64,000 bases of DNA from Pseudohongiella spirulinae (GTDB taxonomy: Bacteria; Pseudomonadota; Gammaproteobacteria; Pseudomonadales; Pseudohongiellaceae), in assembly GCF_001444425.1 (NCBI RefSeq), contig NZ_CP013189.1:1364001-1428000 (forward strand), given 5' to 3'. Numbering within the stretch: the stretch's first letter is position 1; each line of letters opens with the position of its first letter. The notes beneath the pieces are model-generated. The model saw only the letters and a program-made list of their open reading frames with translations. It was not told where the DNA came from and made no database searches. This document shows positions 18,159 to 25,564 of this stretch, piece by piece. A program made the position numbers and the translations under genes.

Positions 18159-19401
18159 GGCCCAGCGACAAGCCCGTCAGGCTGCCTTTGATGCAGAAGC
18201 GGTTCGGCAGGACTTTCCCATACTGCAGCAGCAGGTTAACGGGCAGCCGCTGGTGTATCTGGACAACGCCGCAACAACACAAAAGCCCCGTGCTGTTATT
18301 GATGCCATCAGCGATTACTATCTTCATGACAACAGTAACGTGCACCGCGGTGCTCATACCCTGAGCGATCGGGCGACGGCAAAATTTGAACAGGCCCGTC
18401 AGGCAGTCGCCGACTTTATCGGGGCAGCATCGTCCAGACAGATCATCTGGACCCGCGGCACGACCGAAGGCATCAATCTGGTAGCGGCCAGCTGGGGCGC
18501 GGCTAATCTGCAGCCCGGCGACCGCATCCTGGTGTCTGCCATGGAACACCACTCCAATATTGTGCCCTGGCAGATGGTTGCCGAGCGCACCGGCGCACGT
18601 GTTGAGGCCATCCCGGTGGATGAGTCCGGCACCCTGCGTCTGGATCAGTTTGAACAGATGCTGGATGCGCACGTCAAAATGGTCAGCGTCAACCATGTGT
18701 CCAACGCTCTGGGTACTATCAACCCGATTGAACAGATGATTGCCCTGGCTCATCAGCATGGGGCACTTGTGCTGATAGACGGTGCCCAGTCCATCGCCCA
18801 CTGGCCGATTGATGTGAAGGCCCTGGATTGCGACTTTTTTGTTTTCTCCGGCCACAAGCTGTTTGGTCCTACCGGCATCGGTGTGCTGTATGGCAAAGAA
18901 GATCTGCTGAATGCCATGCCGCCGTATCAGGGCGGTGGCGAGATGATCGACAGCGTGAGTTTTGATGGTACAACCTACAATCAGTTACCCTACAAATTTG
19001 AGGCAGGCACACCCGATATAGCCGGTGCCATTGGGCTGGCCGCCGCTGTTGCCTATATCAACGGCATGGACCGCGCCGCAGCGGCAGCTCATGAAGATGC
19101 CCTGCTGGCCTATGCGCTGGAAAAGGCGCAGAATGTGCCGGGCCTGCGCCTGATCGGCGCGGCCGATCGCAAAGTGGCCGTGCTGAGCTTTGTACTGGAG
19201 GGCGTGCACCCGGCCGATCTGGGCATGCTGCTGGACCAGCAGGGGGTAGCCGTGCGCACCGGACATCACTGTGCACAGCCGATCATGGATCAATACGGGA
19301 TTCCTGGCACGGTCAGAGCCAGTTTCAGTTTTTATAACACATTTGATGATGCAGACAGACTGTTTGCCGCGCTGGATAAAGCGCGCCAGCTGTTGATGTG
19401 A
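18151..19401 (+). CDS. sufS: Cysteine desulfurase SufS
   Basis: SufS is a PLP-dependent group II cysteine desulfurase that takes sulfur from cysteine and passes it to SufE. The PLP lysine is in FVFSGHKLFGPTGIGVLYG, and the persulfide-forming cysteine is in RTGHHCAQPIMDQYG. The N-terminal VYLDNAATTQKP is typical. The product is 416 residues long. Translation very likely starts at TTG 18151, inside the end of sufD, because GAGGAG (18138-18143) is positioned for it. The upstream in-frame ATG at 18088 would overlap sufD by 70 bases without a good ribosome binding site. Confidence 0.95.
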   Translation: MTEAQRQARQAAFDAEAVRQDFPILQQQVNGQPLVYLDNAATTQKPRAVIDAISDYYLHDNSNVHRGAHTLSDRATAKFEQARQAVADFIGAASSRQIIWTRGTTEGINLVAASWGAANLQPGDRILVSAMEHHSNIVPWQMVAERTGARVEAIPVDESGTLRLDQFEQMLDAHVKMVSVNHVSNALGTINPIEQMIALAHQHGALVLIDGAQSIAHWPIDVKALDCDFFVFSGHKLFGPTGIGVLYGKEDLLNAMPPYQGGGEMIDSVSFDGTTYNQLPYKFEAGTPDIAGAIGLAAAVAYINGMDRAAAAAHEDALLAYALEKAQNVPGLRLIGAADRKVAVLSFVLEGVHPADLGMLLDQQGVAVRTGHHCAQPIMDQYGIPGTVRASFSFYNTFDDADRLFAALDKARQLLM

Positions 19402-19411
19402 GGTAAGGTCT

Positions 19412-19777
19412 ATGACAGTAGAGACATTTGACCCGCAGCGCGCGGCCTCGCCAGTTTCCGTGACCCCGGAAGCGATTGAACATTTTCGCCGGCAGCTGCT
19501 GAAAGACCAAAAGGCAAAGGCCGTTCGCCTGAGTGTCAAGGAAAGCGGCTGCACCGGTTTTATGTACGTGGTGGATCTGGTTACCGATGCTCAGTCAGAC
19601 GACTTGCACCAGCCGCTGGCCGAGGGCGTGGAGCTGCTGATCGACAAGTCCAGTCTGGGCATTGTTAATGGCACACGCATTGAGCTGGTGACTGAGGGTG
19701 TTAACAAGCAACTGCGCTTCCAGAACCCCAACGCCAAAGATCATTGCGGCTGCGGCGAAAGCTTCTCCGTGGCCTGA
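19412..19777 (+). CDS. sufA: A-type Fe-S carrier protein SufA
   Basis: This 121-residue A-type carrier (HesB/IscA/SufA family) accepts assembled clusters and delivers them to apoproteins. The three conserved cysteines are present: one in KESGCTGFMY and two in the C-terminal CGCGESF. It lies 10 bases after sufS and 13 bases before sufT. In E. coli sufA heads the operon; here it is after sufS. The gene could equally be called iscA-like, but context supports sufA. Confidence 0.93.
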   Translation: MTVETFDPQRAASPVSVTPEAIEHFRRQLLKDQKAKAVRLSVKESGCTGFMYVVDLVTDAQSDDLHQPLAEGVELLIDKSSLGIVNGTRIELVTEGVNKQLRFQNPNAKDHCGCGESFSVA

Positions 19778-19790
19778 ACCAGGACAGATT

Positions 19791-20324
19791 ATGGAACGCA
19801 AGATGGTGGTGGCGCAGCAGGAGTGTCCTGCGCGCCGGGTACCCGATGGCACCCCCGTGACCATACCCAGGGACAGCTTTGTCAGTATTACACAAGCTCT
19901 GGGTGGCAACTATACCGTGGTTTTTCAGGGGCAGATGCTGCGGGTGGATGGCACTGACGCCGCCAACCTGGGCCTGAAACCCGAAACACTGAGTTTCCCG
20001 CCTCCCACGGATGATCAGATCCATGAATCCCAGGTCTGGGAAGCGCTGGGCACCGTCTTTGATCCGGAAATACCCGTGGACCTGGTCAATCTGGGACTGA
20101 TCTACAAAGTGGATATTGATCAGGCCAGCAAGACGGTCAATATAGATATGACGCTCACCGCACCCGGCTGTGGCATGGGTCCGGTGTTGGTTGGCGATGT
20201 AGAATATCGCGTGCGCAAAGTCCCCAACGTTCAAAAAGTGAATGTAGAACTGGTTTTTGATCCGCCGTGGAGTCGCGATATGATGAGCGAAGAAGCGCAG
20301 CTGGAAACGGGGATGTTTTTCTGA
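19791..20324 (+). CDS. sufT: Fe-S maturation factor SufT (MIP18/DUF59 family)
   Basis: SufT proteins help mature Fe-S proteins and are often encoded in suf operons. The 177-residue product has a family-typical N-terminal extension (about 1-75). The MIP18 (DUF59) domain follows, with VWEALGTVFDPEIPVDLVNL and TAPGCGMGPVLVGDVEYRV (conserved Cys in APGCGMG). The start at 19791 is preferred: AGGACA precedes it, whereas an in-frame ATG at 19698 lies within sufA. The stop overlaps the sufE start by one base (TGATG). Confidence 0.93.
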   Translation: MERKMVVAQQECPARRVPDGTPVTIPRDSFVSITQALGGNYTVVFQGQMLRVDGTDAANLGLKPETLSFPPPTDDQIHESQVWEALGTVFDPEIPVDLVNLGLIYKVDIDQASKTVNIDMTLTAPGCGMGPVLVGDVEYRVRKVPNVQKVNVELVFDPPWSRDMMSEEAQLETGMFF

Positions 20325-20740
20325 TGAGCAAGCAATTTGGTATCGATATCACCACTGAGGAGATCATCGATACTCTGGATTTTTTTGACAGCTGGGACGA
20401 GCGTTACAAGTACATTATTGATCTGGGCCGCGAGCTGCCGCCCATGGATGACGCCGACAAGCTGGACGAGCATTTGATTCGCGGCTGTCAAAGCAAGGTA
20501 TGGCTGGTCAGCCGCGAAGAGGGCGGGCGGCTGTATTTTGATGTCGACAGCGATGCCTTTATCGTCAAAGGCCTGCTGGCCATTGTCATGGCCGCCTATA
20601 ACGGGAAAACCCCGGCGCAGATTCGCGACTTTGACATCGAAGCCTACTTCCAGGCACTGGATCTTCTGAAACACCTGAGCCCGACCCGCGGCAGCGGTCT
20701 GCAGGCCATGGTGGCCCGCATCCAGTCCCTGGCTGCTTGA
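20324..20740 (+). CDS. sufE: Sulfur acceptor protein SufE
   Basis: SufE takes persulfide sulfur from SufS on its conserved cysteine and hands it to SufB. The 138-residue protein shows the family pattern: DSWDERYKYIIDLGRELPPM and HLIRGCQSKVWL (acceptor Cys in GCQS). The start ATG at 20324 overlaps the sufT stop; a longer in-frame start at 20267 lies inside sufT. It is the last gene of the operon and converges closely with the Sel1-repeat gene cluster (7-bp gap). Confidence 0.95.
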   Translation: MSKQFGIDITTEEIIDTLDFFDSWDERYKYIIDLGRELPPMDDADKLDEHLIRGCQSKVWLVSREEGGRLYFDVDSDAFIVKGLLAIVMAAYNGKTPAQIRDFDIEAYFQALDLLKHLSPTRGSGLQAMVARIQSLAA

Positions 20741-20747
20741 GTCCGGG

Positions 20748-21410
20748 TCAGGAGCGGTACTTCAGCACCCACTCCGCATAGGCCCGTTCGGCCTGCGCCA
20801 ATTCCTCTGCCGACATACGTTGACGCAACGATGCCATCAACAGCGAGGCCTCCGGTACATCATTGTCGCGCGCCAGTAATGTCCACATGTAAGCCTCAGA
20901 AAGATCCTGCTCGACGCCCAGCCCGTTGTCATACAGGGTGGCCAGATAATACTGCGCACCACCGTGGTCGTATTCCGCGGCCAGTCCGTACCAGTGCGCG
21001 GCTTCACGATAGTGGCGATTGCGATTGATCAGCGACAGCGGCCAGACAGCCATCCAGTCTGGCTTCACTCCTAGCTGGTTATAGTAGAGCACGCCCAGGT
21101 TTACCATGGCATTCACGTGTCCCTGCTCAGCCGCCATCTGAGTGTAGTGAAAGGCGCGCTCATAATCCTGCGCCACACCTTCCCCCGTAAAATACATCAC
21201 ACCCAGATTATACTGGGCGATGGCCAATCCGTTGTCGGCGGCTTGTGTGAATAAAGCAACGGCCGTCTCCAGATCGCCTGCATCGCGCGCATCAACTCCC
21301 GCGTAATAATCACTGTAATCGGGCATCTCCGTGTTTTCATCAACAAGGGTGACCTGGGCCAGTGCTGTGGACGACAGCATCAGCAGCAGAGCAGTGATCA
21401 GACTTTTCAT
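20748..21410 (-). CDS. Exported Sel1-repeat (TPR-like) protein 1
   Basis: The 220-residue product has a signal peptide (MKSLITALLLMLSSTALAQ) and about four Sel1-like repeats. These show as AIAQYNLGVMYFTGEGVAQD, NAMVNLGVLYYNQLG and AQYYLATLYDNGLGVEQD, followed by a last helix pair. Such proteins are periplasmic or secreted scaffolds for protein contacts; no partner can be named. It is the last of three tandem Sel1 genes on the minus strand with gaps of 23 and 14 bases, so they are probably one transcript. The ATG at 21410 is preferred over a GTG at 21422. Confidence 0.85.
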   Translation of the reverse strand: MKSLITALLLMLSSTALAQVTLVDENTEMPDYSDYYAGVDARDAGDLETAVALFTQAADNGLAIAQYNLGVMYFTGEGVAQDYERAFHYTQMAAEQGHVNAMVNLGVLYYNQLGVKPDWMAVWPLSLINRNRHYREAAHWYGLAAEYDHGGAQYYLATLYDNGLGVEQDLSEAYMWTLLARDNDVPEASLLMASLRQRMSAEELAQAERAYAEWVLKYRS

Positions 21411-21433
21411 GGGGATACTCACAGAGAGAAATA

Positions 21434-22039
21434 TCAGGGTTGCGACGACGTATTTTCCGCCAGTCGCGCATTAAACGCCTCTATCCAGGCCTGGGCTTCG
21501 GCCTGTCGTGCCATTACCTCATTGGCGGGCAGCATTTCCTGAATCAGCACCGCGTTGGCGGCAGCACTCTGGTGGCCCGCGGCGCCGGCCAGCGTAAACC
21601 ACTTGTAGGCTTCCGGTACATTCTGCGGCACACCTAACTGGCCGTTAAACAGCAGAATACCCAGCGTAAACTGCGACTGTGCATCGCCATTTTCAGCCGC
21701 CGCCAGAAACCACTGCACGGCTTCCGGCCCATCCTGAATCACGCCGATACCATTCAGGTACATCACCGCAATATTGTACTGCGCGTTAACATTGCCGGCA
21801 TCAGCGGCCAGTTTGAACCAGCGCAAGGCCTCAAAGTTATCCTGCTCCACGCCATTGCCCTTCAGATAACGATTGCCCAGATCAAACTGCGCCGCCGCAT
21901 CACCCTGCTCAGCCTGCACACTCAGGCTGGCCAGCTCCTGATCAACAACCGATGGCTCAGCCGCAGCCAGCAGGGGAGCCATGCCCCCGGCCAGCAGACT
22001 CAATGCAGCGGCCTGCAGCCATTTCCGTACACGCATCAT
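21434..22039 (-). CDS. Exported Sel1-repeat (TPR-like) protein 2
   Basis: This 201-residue protein has an N-terminal signal peptide ending near LLAAAEPS. Four Sel1 repeats follow, including AAQFDLGNRYLKGNGVEQD, NAQYNIAVMYLNGIGVIQD and a third SQFTLGILLFNGQLGVPQN. It is the middle member of the three-gene Sel1 cluster. The first of two adjacent ATGs is used; the ribosome binding site is weak for both. Its role is unknown, presumably protein-protein contact in the periplasm. Confidence 0.85.
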   Translation of the reverse strand: MMRVRKWLQAAALSLLAGGMAPLLAAAEPSVVDQELASLSVQAEQGDAAAQFDLGNRYLKGNGVEQDNFEALRWFKLAADAGNVNAQYNIAVMYLNGIGVIQDGPEAVQWFLAAAENGDAQSQFTLGILLFNGQLGVPQNVPEAYKWFTLAGAAGHQSAAANAVLIQEMLPANEVMARQAEAQAWIEAFNARLAENTSSQP

Positions 22040-22053
22040 GCAGAACCGTTCGC

Positions 22054-22479
22054 TCAGAAGCTTTCGTAAAGACTGCTGGTGTCATCATCAGCAAACACCG
22101 TCCGGTTGGCCTCTTCAAGCCACTCCAGCGCCATCTGCTCACCCCGCACAACCTCAGCTTCCGACAGGCTGCCACGAATCATCTCCAGCGTGTCGGTCAG
22201 ATCGCGCTCGCCACTGACATAAGCCAGCGTCAGCCACTTAACCGCCTGCACCAGATCCGGCGTGGTACCCTGACCCAGTCGATACATCTCACCCAGCCGG
22301 CGCTGAGCCTGCACATTTCCCTTGCTGGCCTCCAGCGTAAACTCCATCATCGCCGCCTGATAATTGCCAGACTCCAGCGCCCGAACACCTGCTTCATAGT
22401 CGGCGCTGGCCGGTAAAGCCGCCAGACAAGCGCCCGCCGTCATCAATACGCCGACTGAAATTCTGATTTTTCTAAGCAT
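22054..22479 (-). CDS. Exported Sel1-repeat protein 3 (first gene of the cluster)
   Basis: The 141-residue product starts MLRKIRISVGVLMTAGACLA, a signal peptide probably cleaved after ASA. It has about two Sel1-like repeats (YEAGVRALESGNYQAAMMEF and AQRRLGEMYRLGQGTTPD) and a divergent C-terminus. It is shorter than its two downstream neighbours and resembles their N-terminal halves, so the three may derive from duplication. The upstream in-frame start at 22524 would spoil the signal peptide and is rejected. Confidence 0.82.
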   Translation of the reverse strand: MLRKIRISVGVLMTAGACLAALPASADYEAGVRALESGNYQAAMMEFTLEASKGNVQAQRRLGEMYRLGQGTTPDLVQAVKWLTLAYVSGERDLTDTLEMIRGSLSEAEVVRGEQMALEWLEEANRTVFADDDTSSLYESF

Positions 22480-22570
22480 AATAAGCAGATCCACAACATC
22501 ATAATTGGTCACCGATCTTATCACGGTTACCGCCGTCCGGAAAATAAAGCAAAAAATCCCAAAAAGGGCT

Positions 22571-22597
22571 TTGAAAATGCGCTGAGTTCTATATAAT
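22571..22597 (+). promoter_or_regulatory. Promoter of tRNA-Arg(ACG)
   Basis: TTGAAA (22571-22576) and TATAAT (22592-22597) have a short 15-bp spacer and a GC-rich discriminator (acgcacc), 14 bases before the tRNA. Confidence 0.55.
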
Positions 22598-22611
22598 ACG
22601 CACCTCTCAAG

Positions 22612-22688
22612 GCACCCGTAGCTCAGCTGGATAGAGTACCTGACTACGAATCAGGTGGTCGCATGTTCGAATCATGCCGGGTGCGCCA
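22612..22688 (+). tRNA. tRNA-Arg (anticodon ACG)
   Basis: This 77-nt tRNA has acceptor GCACCCG pairing with CGGGTGC, discriminator G and encoded CCA. The anticodon loop CTACGAA gives ACG, read as ICG for CGU/CGC/CGA after deamination. The T loop GTTCGAATC is intact. An 11-base match to its 3' part (ATCATGCCGGG) recurs exactly 190 bases downstream. Confidence 0.97.
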
Positions 22689-22871
22689 TTTTGAAAGTAA
22701 AAAGGGGACGTAGCCAAGGCTAAGTCCCCTTTTTACTTTCACATCTGCCGTATCCTGGCTACGAGAGAACTGCTCATGTTCGACAAAACGCATCGCGTTT
22801 TGGACGCCCGCCAGGGCGCTCCGAAGGGGTGAGTAATCCGCCAATGCGGATTGCGAATCAATCATGCCGGG
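22671..22871 (+). repeat. tRNA-Arg-linked ~190-bp unit ending in a tRNA 3'-end copy
   Basis: ATCATGCCGGG occurs in the tRNA at 22671-22681 and again at 22861-22871, a 190-bp spacing. Between the copies lie several inverted repeats: the terminator-like stem at 22693-22740, CAAAACGC/GCGTTTTG (about 22782-22800), GCGCCC-like arms at 22804-22820 and AATCCGC/GCGGATT (22835-22852). Size, hairpin content and terminal tRNA mimic parallel the 191-bp units after tRNA-Ser(GCU), though the primary sequence differs. Confidence 0.65.
22693..22740. terminator. Long stem terminator after tRNA-Arg
   Basis: A perfect 17-bp inverted repeat pairs 22693-22709 with 22724-22740, with an inner TAGCC/GGCTA stem. The A- and T-runs flank the GC core on both sides, so it may stop transcription in either direction. 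Confidence 0.8.
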
Positions 22872-22901
22872 TTTACCCCTTATTTGTGCAATGTGTCCAA
22901 A

Positions 22902-23000
22902 AATGAATCAGCAAAGGATCTGAGTTATTACTTGATGGACTATCTAAACTGGCGTTGGCCACATCAGTTTAACGATGGCCTGCCACCGGCAAAAAACTGA
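22902..23000 (+). pseudogene. Remnant of IS3-family transposase OrfB (C-terminus)
   Basis: The reading frame DLSYYLMDYLNWRWPHQFND followed by GLPPAKN and a stop matches the C-terminal tail of IS3-family OrfB transposases (pattern YLxxYNxxRPHQxNxGLxPA). Only about 30 codons survive and no terminal inverted repeats are visible. It is a decayed trace of an insertion sequence beside tRNA-Arg. Confidence 0.6.
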
Positions 23001-23041
23001 GCAAAAACCTATTTTATCGTCCGATTTTAGTTGACCACTAC

Positions 23042-23082
23042 AAAGCCAGTCATGAAGGGTTTAAACTCAAGATTTAGAGTGC
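23042..23082 (+). repeat. Copy 1 of a 41-bp direct repeat: 3' tail of a GNAT acetyltransferase gene
   Basis: In frame, bases up to 23077 encode YKASHEGFKLKI and a stop, the C-terminus of a GNAT-type N-acetyltransferase. The 41 bases match 35 positions of 24780-24820. Only this short tail remains upstream of the symporter gene, next to the transposase remnant. Confidence 0.6.
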
Positions 23083-23201
23083 ATTGGGCTCTCGCAAGGA
23101 TTTCCCTGACGCTTTCTCTTCGACTTACCAGCGAGAACCAGCATCCTCCGTGACTACCCATCCATGACACATGACCAGACGCACAGTACCGGAGACACAC
23201 C

Positions 23202-24689
23202 ATGGCCGTAGGTGTCTGGATAAGCCTGTTTGTCTACTTCGCGCTGATGATCATCATCGGCCTCTACGCCATGCGCACCTCAACCTCATCGTCCGAAGCC
23301 TACATGCTAGGCGGACGCACACTCAGCCCCAAAGTCGCCGCCCTGTCAGCCGGTGCATCCGATATGAGTGGCTGGCTGCTGCTGGGCCTACCCGGTGCTC
23401 TGTATATATCCGGTCTGGCGTCTGCCTGGATAGGCATTGGCCTGTTTATCGGCGCCTTCATCAACTGGATACTGGTTGCACCCAGACTGCGCGAGCAGAC
23501 CGTCCAGCACGGCAATGCCATCACCATTCCAGCTTTTCTGGCGAATCGTTTCCCAGCTCAGGCATTATCACTGCGCACCGTCTCAGCCCTCGTCATCGTC
23601 ATCTTCTTTGTGGTGTATACCGCGTCCGGTCTGGTAGCTGGCGGCAAGCTGTTTGAAAGCGCTTTTGCAGGCATCTTTAATGTGGCCGGTATCAGCGATT
23701 ACGCCATGGGTATCCTCATCACCCTGGGTGTGGTGCTGGCGTACACGGTGGTGGGTGGTTTCCTGGCCGTGAGCATGACCGACTTTGTGCAGGGTTGCAT
23801 CATGATGCTGGCCCTGGTGATTATTCCGGCGGTTGTGCTGTTTGGCGAAGGGGGAGGCGGCTATGCCCAGGCGTCTGCAACACTGAACCAAGTGGATCCC
23901 GCACTGCTGTCGTGGACAGCCGGCTTGACCTTCATCGGTTGGCTTTCGGCGCTTAGCTGGGGACTTGGGTATTTTGGTCAGCCCCACATCATCGTCCGTT
24001 TCATGGCCATTCGCACGCTGAAAGATGTGCCCATCGCCCGCAATATCTGCATGAGCTGGATGGGCATTTCGCTGATAGGTTCTATTTCCCTGGGCATTTT
24101 CGGTCGCGCCTATGCCATCAGAAACAACCTGGATGTGGCCGACCCGGAAACCATCTTCATCATTCTGTCGGAACTGCTGTTCCATCCGCTGATTACCGGC
24201 TTTTTGTATGCTGCGCTGCTGGCCGCCATCATGAGCACCATTTCCAGCCAGCTGCTGGTGTCATCATCGTCGCTGACCGAGGATTTCTATCGCCTGTTCC
24301 TGCGCAAGCAGGCCACCGACCGTGAATGCGTCATGGCAGGCCGGGGCTGCGTTGTCGCCGTGGGCCTGATGGCCGCCCTGATTGCCTCCGATCCTGATTC
24401 TCAGGTACTGGGGCTCGTCAGTCATGCCTGGGCCGGCTTTGGTGCGGCATTCGGCCCTCTGATTATCCTGTCGCTGATGTGGCCTCGCACAACCGGTGTC
24501 GGCGCCATAGCGGGTCTTGTGGTGGGGGCTGCAACTGTTATGATCTGGATTTCGCTCGGCTGGAACAGCGAGTTCATGGGAGGCCCGGGCGTTTATGAAA
24601 TCATTCCGGGGTATATTGCCTCCTGGATCGCCATCATGGTTGGGAGCGTATCGGACTTTAAATCGCGACGCGATTCAATTACGGGGTGA
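23202..24689 (+). CDS. putP: Sodium/proline-type symporter (SSS family)
   Basis: The 495-residue, about 13-helix membrane protein belongs to the sodium:solute symporter family and most resembles the Na+/proline symporter PutP (E. coli 502). Family segments visible are LGGRTLSPKVAALSAGASDMSGWL (residues about 36-58), GLPGALYISGL and YTVVGGFLAVSMTDFVQG; GQPHIIVRFMAIRT and the SSQLLVSSSSLTEDFY block follow. It would bring proline or a related solute into the cell with Na+. The start is the ATG at 23202; upstream ATGs are out of frame. The gene is bracketed by two copies of the tail of an acetyltransferase gene, hinting at insertion or rearrangement. No proline dehydrogenase is nearby. Confidence 0.88.
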   Translation: MAVGVWISLFVYFALMIIIGLYAMRTSTSSSEAYMLGGRTLSPKVAALSAGASDMSGWLLLGLPGALYISGLASAWIGIGLFIGAFINWILVAPRLREQTVQHGNAITIPAFLANRFPAQALSLRTVSALVIVIFFVVYTASGLVAGGKLFESAFAGIFNVAGISDYAMGILITLGVVLAYTVVGGFLAVSMTDFVQGCIMMLALVIIPAVVLFGEGGGGYAQASATLNQVDPALLSWTAGLTFIGWLSALSWGLGYFGQPHIIVRFMAIRTLKDVPIARNICMSWMGISLIGSISLGIFGRAYAIRNNLDVADPETIFIILSELLFHPLITGFLYAALLAAIMSTISSQLLVSSSSLTEDFYRLFLRKQATDRECVMAGRGCVVAVGLMAALIASDPDSQVLGLVSHAWAGFGAAFGPLIILSLMWPRTTGVGAIAGLVVGAATVMIWISLGWNSEFMGGPGVYEIIPGYIASWIAIMVGSVSDFKSRRDSITG

Positions 24690-24695
24690 CGCCGG

Positions 24696-24815
24696 AAGGA
24701 AAGAAATTGCACCATAGTGCAACTTACATCGGATAAACAACGTCCTGACGCTTTGCGATTTTACGAGTCACTGGGATTTAAAGCGAGTCATGAAGGGTTT
24801 AAACCTACAATCTAG
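24696..24815 (+). pseudogene. C-terminal fragment of a GNAT family N-acetyltransferase
   Basis: A frame just after the symporter stop encodes NCTIVQLTSDKQRPDALRFY, then ESLGFKASHEGFKPTI and a stop. This is the C-terminal acetyl-CoA-binding end of GNAT proteins (QLTxDKxRxDAxRFYExLGF). There is no start codon or N-terminal half, so it is a fragment. Its last bases are repeated at 23042-23082 on the other side of the symporter gene. Confidence 0.7.
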
Positions 24816-24820
24816 AGTGC
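24780..24820 (+). repeat. Copy 2 of the 41-bp direct repeat flanking the symporter gene
   Basis: Bases match 35 of 41 positions of 23042-23082, including an uninterrupted 19-base AGTCATGAAGGGTTTAAAC. It coincides with the 3' end of the GNAT fragment and extends five bases (AGTGC) past its stop codon. Confidence 0.75.
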
Positions 24821-24875
24821 TAACAATCGCATGCCTGATACGAGGCTTTAGGCCGTCCTGTAACGAAGAGATATC

Positions 24876-25502
24876 ATGATCCCCATCGAAACAATCAGCG
24901 TATTTTTCGCGGCTTCAGTCGCTCTTGCCCTTGCGCCGGGGCCAGATAACATTTTTGTTCTCACTCAATCTGCGCTTAGCGGTCGAGCCGCTGGATTGGT
25001 CGTTACGCTTGGGCTTTGTACCGGGCTGATCGTCCACACATTGGCCGTCGCGTTTGGTGTGGCCGTGATCTTTCAGACATCGGCGATGGCCTTTAATGCG
25101 CTGAAGCTGATCGGCGCGGCATACCTGCTCTATTTAGCGTGGCAGGCATTTAAGGCAAGACCTTCAGACATGACCTTGGGCGCCAACGGCAAACTGACTC
25201 GCCGCAAGTTGTACTTGCGTGGAGTGGTTATGAATGTCACGAATCCGAAGGTGGCGATTTTCTTCCTCGCTTTTCTTCCGCAGTTTGCCGACCCCACCAG
25301 GGGCTCGGTTGCGCTTCAAATGGTTGCGTTCGGCGCAATATTCATGCTGGCGGCGTTTGTTGTTTTTGGCGCAGTCTCATGGGCGTCGGGATTCCTTAGT
25401 GAATGGCTTAGACATTCTGAGCGTGCACAAGTCATTATGAATCGTGTAGCCGGGACTGTCTTTGTAGGGTTGGTGGCTCGGCTGGTAGTGACGCAGCGGT
25501 GA
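24876..25502 (+). CDS. LysE/RhtB family amino acid exporter
   Basis: This 208-residue, roughly six-helix membrane protein belongs to the LysE family, which exports lysine, threonine, homoserine lactone or similar compounds. The signature N-terminal ALAPGPDNIFVLTQSALSGR (about 18-37) and the central VMNVTNPKVAIFFLAFLPQF are both diagnostic. Substrate cannot be inferred. Its stop overlaps the upstream portion of the next reading frame, but the probable start of the DUF1254 gene is 62 bases later. Confidence 0.9.
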   Translation: MIPIETISVFFAASVALALAPGPDNIFVLTQSALSGRAAGLVVTLGLCTGLIVHTLAVAFGVAVIFQTSAMAFNALKLIGAAYLLYLAWQAFKARPSDMTLGANGKLTRRKLYLRGVVMNVTNPKVAIFFLAFLPQFADPTRGSVALQMVAFGAIFMLAAFVVFGAVSWASGFLSEWLRHSERAQVIMNRVAGTVFVGLVARLVVTQR

Positions 25503-25564
25503 GTTTGGTTGCATCCAGGCTCGCGCCTCGAATTGGTTCAAACTGGATCAGGATGGATGTTTTT

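Noticed and set aside
22644..22865. 73-codon minus-strand frame across tRNA-Arg
   Set aside because: It reads through the tRNA antisense strand; such tRNA-spanning frames are a known source of false protein calls.
24707..24724. Palindrome TTGCAC-CATA-GTGCAA as a regulator site
   Set aside because: It lies inside the GNAT coding remnant and does not match the spacing of NtrC or other operators I know.
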